Source: JAGLON01 sp041394985 (GTDB lineage: Bacteria; Zixibacteria; MSB-5A5; GN15; JAAZOE01). From it: DNA of 64,000 bases. Positions 60,801-64,000 of this stretch are shown piece after piece. Location: positions 2,108,001-2,172,000 of the forward strand of contig JAWLBI010000001.1 of assembly GCA_041394985.1 (NCBI GenBank), written 5' to 3'. Every line of letters starts with the position of its first letter. Position 1 is the first letter of the stretch. Under the pieces are notes generated by a model that did no database searches, had not been told where the DNA came from, and saw nothing but the letters and a program-made list of their open reading frames with translations. The position numbers and the translations under genes are program-made.

Positions 60801-61668
60801 CACGAGTGACAAGGCGATCAATCGCCGGGTCGATAAGATTATCGCAGAGGCCTCGAAGCTGCTGTCCGATAAGCGTGCCGAGATGGAAGTTGAGATTGAC
60901 AAGGTTGAGCGTGGTGCGGAACTGCCGCCCGGCGTGAAGCAGCTTGTCAAAGTTCAGGTCGCTATCAAGCGTAAGATTTCGGTCGGCGATAAAATGGCCG
61001 GACGCCACGGTAACAAGGGTGTCGTATCCAAGATCGTGCCGATCGAGGATATGCCGTACATGAGCGATGGTACGCCGATTGACATTATTCTCAATCCGCT
61101 GGGTGTTCCGTCTCGAATGAACGTCGGACAGCTCCTGGAGACGCATCTTGGCGCGGCCGGTGCCCGTTTGGACACTCACTATGCCACGCCGGTATTCGAT
61201 GGCGCCAAGCTGGAAGACATCAAGGACGAATTGAAGAAGGCCGGTCTGGACGAAGACGGTAAGACCTGGCTGTATGACGGTCGGACGGGCGAGAGGTTCG
61301 ACAACCGGGTGACGGTCGGGCAAATTTACATGCTCAAGCTGTCGCACCTGGTCGATGACAAGATTCACGCCCGGAGTATCGGCCCATACTCACTCGTAAC
61401 CCAGCAGCCTCTCGGTGGTAAAGCCCAGTTCGGCGGTCAGCGGTTCGGTGAAATGGAAGTATGGGCGCTGGAGGCCTACGGCGCGGCGTATACGCTGCAG
61501 GAAATGTTGACGGTGAAGTCGGACGATGTCGCCGGACGATCGAAAATTTACGAGTCGATTGTCAAGGGTGAGAATCCGCCGGAACCGGGCATTCCGGAGT
61601 CCTTCAATGTATTGGTCAAAGAGCTTCAGGCGCTCGGTCTGGATGTCTCTTTGGTAGAGAAGAACTGA
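57895..61668 (+). CDS. rpoB: DNA-directed RNA polymerase subunit beta
   Basis: 1257 residues. The rifampicin-region motif 'FGSSQLSQFMDQTNPLMELTHKRRLSALGPGGL' is split by an ordinary length, and the catalytic core motifs 'GRLCPVETPEGPNIGLI', 'MPWLGYNFEDAIILSERL', 'KMAGRHGNKGVVSKI' and 'GGKAQFGGQRFGEMEVWALEAYGA' are present. I chose the TTG at 57895, which has GGGAGG eight bases upstream; an ATG at 57850 would encode a low-complexity leader. Confidence 0.97.
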   Translation: MARKLPIQRKDFGSIPAGADLPNLLDVQLKSYEDFLQAAIEPEKRLKQGLQQIFYEIFPISDIRENHTLEFVDYQLGTRRYSINECQERNMTFAAPLKATLRLVSREGEGPEKQVKDIIEQEVYLGELPLITERGTFVINGSERVIVSQLHRSPGVFFDSSIHPNGKEIFSARIIPYRGSWVEFTTDINDVMFVHIDSRRKLHATALLRAIGFSSNEEILELFYNINDVSLAGKKAEDVVGHFSAESVVDTETGEIMLTAGETITESHLTRLTELKKKKLKIIEVDEHREAYVIINTLAKDVTSNREEALTKIYTLMRPGEPPTIEMAEALLEKLFFNDKRYDLGEVGRYMINQRLGLDIPLAHTTLDNKDFVSITKYLVDLRNGHGFVDDIDHLGNRRARTVGELLSNLYSVGLSRVARNIRERMSLKDSDPLTPQTLVNARTVSSVIETFFGSSQLSQFMDQTNPLMELTHKRRLSALGPGGLTRERAGFEVRDVHHTHYGRLCPVETPEGPNIGLIVSLATYARINRYGFIETPYRKFTGGKFTGEIIYLTADEEDRHIIAQANESLTKDGRFTNEVISARHRDDYPVVNAKDVEYMDVSPKQLVSVAASLIPFLEHDDANRALMGSNMQRQAVPLLKTDAPFVGTGMERIVANDAGVTVTAKRAGTVVFVDARKVVVRPDVKARPDELGFFEDDIYELTKFKRSNQDTCINQIPVVEIGDSLKEGDLIADGPSTDRGELALGKNVLVAFMPWLGYNFEDAIILSERLIKEDTFTSIHIEEFELQVRDTKRGAEEITREIPNVSEEALLNLDENGIIRSGAEVESGDILVGKVTPKGETELSPEERLLRAIFGEKAGDVRDASLKAPPGMRGVIVDTKVFSRKERTEEAKKFEKQHVANIKKEYNKLFQDIANYRNRRLGEILDGKTAGTIRSIIDNSVTIRAGHKFKNENLVDFDFDMVVAPDGFTSDKAINRRVDKIIAEASKLLSDKRAEMEVEIDKVERGAELPPGVKQLVKVQVAIKRKISVGDKMAGRHGNKGVVSKIVPIEDMPYMSDGTPIDIILNPLGVPSRMNVGQLLETHLGAAGARLDTHYATPVFDGAKLEDIKDELKKAGLDEDGKTWLYDGRTGERFDNRVTVGQIYMLKLSHLVDDKIHARSIGPYSLVTQQPLGGKAQFGGQRFGEMEVWALEAYGAAYTLQEMLTVKSDDVAGRSKIYESIVKGENPPEPGIPESFNVLVKELQALGLDVSLVEKN

Positions 61669-61699
61669 CCCATTCGGTCCAAGGAAAAGGAGTATTTCC

Positions 61700-64000
61700 G
61701 TGCTGAATATTGCAGGAAAAATGCAGAAGAAAGCTCCCAGCTTTAAGGCCATTCAGATTCGACTGGCCTCGCCGGAGACAATTCTATCCTGGTCGTATGG
61801 TGAAGTGACCAAGCCGGAAACGATTAATTATCGTTCGTTCAAGCCGGAACGCGATGGGTTGTTCTGCGAGCGTATTTTCGGCCCAGTCAAGGATTGGGAA
61901 TGTAACTGCGGTAAATATAAACGCATTCGCTTCCGCGGCATCGTTTGTGATCGCTGCGGCGTCGAAGTGACACAGGCCAAAGTGCGCCGTGAACGAATGG
62001 GGCACATCGATCTGGCCGTGCCGGTTTCGCACATCTGGTATTTCAAATCGCTGCCGTCTCGCATCGGCAATTTGCTGGACCTGTCGGTACGCGACCTCGA
62101 AAAGGTTCTCTATTATGAATCATACCTGATGCTCGATCCGGGCAACACGCCGTTCAACAAAGGCGATATCCTGACCGAGGATGAATACCTCGAACTCGAA
62201 GAGGCCGGGAAGGAATTCCAGGCCGAGATGGGTGCTCCCGCAGTGGCGCGTCTGCTCGGCGAACTCGACCTCGAAGAAGAGGCTGTAACGCTGCGCGCAC
62301 AGGTGAAAGTCGAAACATCCGTTCAGCGCAAGAAAGATATTCTCAAGCGCCTGCGGATTATCGAAGGATTCCGCCAGTCGGGCAATCGCCCCGAGTGGAT
62401 GATCATGAAAGTCATCCCGGTGATTCCTCCGGATCTGCGTCCGCTGGTACCGCTCGAAGGCGGCCGCTTCGCGACGTCCGATTTGAATGACCTGTATCGC
62501 CGCGTAATCAACCGCAACAACCGTCTGAAAAAGCTCATCGACATCCAGGCGCCGGAAGTCATTTTGCGCAACGAAAAGCGCATGCTGCAGGAGGCCGTCG
62601 ACGCTCTGTTCGATAACGGTCGCCGCACGCACTCGGTGCGCGGTGATTCCAAGCGCCCGCTGAAATCGCTCTCTGACCTTCTTAAAGGTAAACAGGGTCG
62701 CTTCCGCCAGAACCTGCTCGGTAAGCGCGTTGACTATTCCGGCCGTTCGGTTATCGTCGTCGGTCCGGATCTGAAACTGTACGAATGCGGTTTGCCGAAG
62801 AATATGGCGCTCGAGTTGTTCAAGCCGTTTATCATCATGAAGCTCGAAGAAAAGGGTTATGTCCAATCGGTGAAATCGGCCAAACGCCTTGTCGAGCGCG
62901 AACGGCCGGAAGTGTGGGATATTCTCGAGGAAATCATCGAAGATCATCCGGTGATGCTCAACCGTGCTCCTACGCTGCACCGTCTCGGTATTCAGGCCTT
63001 TTATCCGCGACTTGTCGAAGGCAAGGCGATTAAGCTGCATCCGCTCGTCTGCGCGGCATTCAACGCCGACTTCGACGGTGACCAGATGGCGGTACACGTA
63101 CCGCTGTCATTCGAGGCGCAGCTCGAGGCGCGCATCCTGATGCTGTCGACGAATAACATCCTTGTCCCGTCATCGGGACGTCCGATTGCAATTCCGTCGC
63201 AGGATATCGTCCTCGGTTGCTATTATCTGACGAAATTGCGTCCGAATGTGAAGGGTGAGGGGAAAGTTTTCTATGATGAGAACGAGGCCCTGGCAGCGCA
63301 TTCGGAAGGTTTCATCGATACGCATGCGAAGGTTCGCGTTCGCATGGATGGACAACTGCTGGAGACATCGGTCGGCCGCTTGATCTTCAATCAGATTATC
63401 CCGAAGGAAATCGGGTATTTCAACGATACCGCGACCAAGGGTAAAATCGAAGAATTGGTCAGCCGCTGTTACCAGATGACGGGCCAGACGCAGACAGTGT
63501 ACTTCCTCGATAAACTAAAAGACCTCGGATTCAGCTGGGCGACACGCTCCGGTTCGACGGTATCGATTGACGACTTGATTATTCCTCCGGCGAAGAACGA
63601 GCTCATTACCAAGGCGACGAAGGAAGTCCAGAAGATTCAGAAGCAGTACATGAAGGGTGTCATTACCAACGGTGAGCGCTACAATCAGATTATTGATACC
63701 TGGACGCGCACGACCGCCTCGGTCGCCGAGGTAATGTTCGAGAACCTGGCGTCGGACCTTGACGGCTTCAATCCCGTTTATATGATGGCCGACTCGGGCG
63801 CTCGAGGCTCTAAAGAACAGATTCGTCAGTTGGCCGGCATGCGCGGTCTTATGGCGAAGCCGCAGAAGAAAATTACCGGTGGTATCGGTGAAATTATCGA
63901 AAACCCGATTACGGCGAACTTCCGCGAAGGCCTCTCGGTGATGGAGTACTTCATCTCGACGCACGGCTCGCGAAAAGGTTTGGCCGATACGGCGTTGAAA
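61700..64000 (+). CDS. rpoC: DNA-directed RNA polymerase subunit beta', cut by the window end
   Basis: The frame is open from a GTG at 61700 (AAGGAG upstream) to the end of the window, 767 codons. Visible parts: N-terminal 'IQIRLASPETILSWSYGEVTKPETINYR', the zinc ribbon 'CNCGKYKR...CDRCGVEV', the lid and clamp ('RQNLLGKRVDYSGRSVIVVGP'), the catalytic 'NADFDGDQMAVHVPLS' near residue 460, and the start of the bridge/trigger region ('STHGSRKGLADTALK'). It completes the rplKAJL-rpoBC operon. Confidence 0.97.
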   Translation, partial: MLNIAGKMQKKAPSFKAIQIRLASPETILSWSYGEVTKPETINYRSFKPERDGLFCERIFGPVKDWECNCGKYKRIRFRGIVCDRCGVEVTQAKVRRERMGHIDLAVPVSHIWYFKSLPSRIGNLLDLSVRDLEKVLYYESYLMLDPGNTPFNKGDILTEDEYLELEEAGKEFQAEMGAPAVARLLGELDLEEEAVTLRAQVKVETSVQRKKDILKRLRIIEGFRQSGNRPEWMIMKVIPVIPPDLRPLVPLEGGRFATSDLNDLYRRVINRNNRLKKLIDIQAPEVILRNEKRMLQEAVDALFDNGRRTHSVRGDSKRPLKSLSDLLKGKQGRFRQNLLGKRVDYSGRSVIVVGPDLKLYECGLPKNMALELFKPFIIMKLEEKGYVQSVKSAKRLVERERPEVWDILEEIIEDHPVMLNRAPTLHRLGIQAFYPRLVEGKAIKLHPLVCAAFNADFDGDQMAVHVPLSFEAQLEARILMLSTNNILVPSSGRPIAIPSQDIVLGCYYLTKLRPNVKGEGKVFYDENEALAAHSEGFIDTHAKVRVRMDGQLLETSVGRLIFNQIIPKEIGYFNDTATKGKIEELVSRCYQMTGQTQTVYFLDKLKDLGFSWATRSGSTVSIDDLIIPPAKNELITKATKEVQKIQKQYMKGVITNGERYNQIIDTWTRTTASVAEVMFENLASDLDGFNPVYMMADSGARGSKEQIRQLAGMRGLMAKPQKKITGGIGEIIENPITANFREGLSVMEYFISTHGSRKGLADTALK

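Noticed and set aside
1..64000. CRISPR array, rRNA operon, prophage or insertion sequence
   Set aside because: No regularly spaced direct repeats, rRNA-like stretches, transposase, integrase or phage structural motifs were seen.

Overview
The window comes from a Gram-negative bacterium of roughly 50% GC. It most likely belongs to the FCB side of the tree, in a candidate phylum such as Zixibacteria; this is an inference. The clues are a secreted protease ending in type I dockerin-like repeats, several exported proteins with the C-terminal 'QNYPNPFNPST' type of module, a secretin-based type IV pilus, and the gene orders rpsB-tsf-pyrH-frr, uppS-cdsA, xseA-xseB-ispA-dxs-nadK and tRNA-tuf-tRNA-secE-nusG-rplKAJL-rpoBC. 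No rRNA genes, CRISPR array, prophage or recognisable insertion sequence was seen.

Layout. 1-1217: AT-rich partial gene of the DUF6119/TIGR04141 type, probably the edge of an accessory island. 1236-3987 (minus): smpB-amidase-murI, overlapping by one to four bases. 4051-9128: nitrilase-family hydrolase, receiver-only response regulator, PHA-type regulator, small protein, rlmN and two exported proteins of unknown role. 9279-14646: S41 protease, HAD phosphatase, and an alkylation-repair cluster (ogt, adaA, and adaB with a frameshift at a T8 run). 14728-17070: subtilase with PKD and dockerin-like modules. 17384-25993: pilin-like gene, pilMNOPQ and an Ig-domain lipoprotein. 26133-31358: acyl-CoA synthetase, YjbQ protein, mtnA, two paralogous acetyltransferases and a peroxiredoxin. 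31723-32811: exported protein with a C11 tract.

33116-36810: rplM-rpsI and rpsB-tsf-pyrH-frr. 36891-38264: two small exported paralogues, one with an in-frame TGA, and a CBS protein, lying between frr and uppS. 38433-41444: uppS-cdsA-UbiA family-NlpC/P60. 41560-41690: candidate small RNA. 41749-45855: uvrC, DUF6624-like, DUF192 and PAP2 proteins. 45918-51153: xseAB-ispA-dxs-nadK. 51336-52379: exported PPC-domain protein. 52510-64000: tRNA-Gly, an intergenic repeat region, then tRNA-Thr-tuf-tRNA-Trp-secE-nusG-rplKAJL-rpoB-rpoC, with rpoC cut by the window end.

How it fits together. Most of the window is housekeeping: translation, transcription, isoprenoid and peptidoglycan precursors, and DNA repair. 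The less ordinary material is a pilus alignment complex whose PilP carries the AMIN domain usually found on PilQ plus a very long disordered spacer, a split Ada system with a broken or slippery second half, homopolymer tracts inside exported-protein genes, an interrupted small exported gene with an intact ribosome binding site, and a structured, probably non-coding transcript between the NlpC/P60 gene and uvrC. I found no clearly new multi-gene system; the pilus architecture and the candidate RNA are the closest to one.
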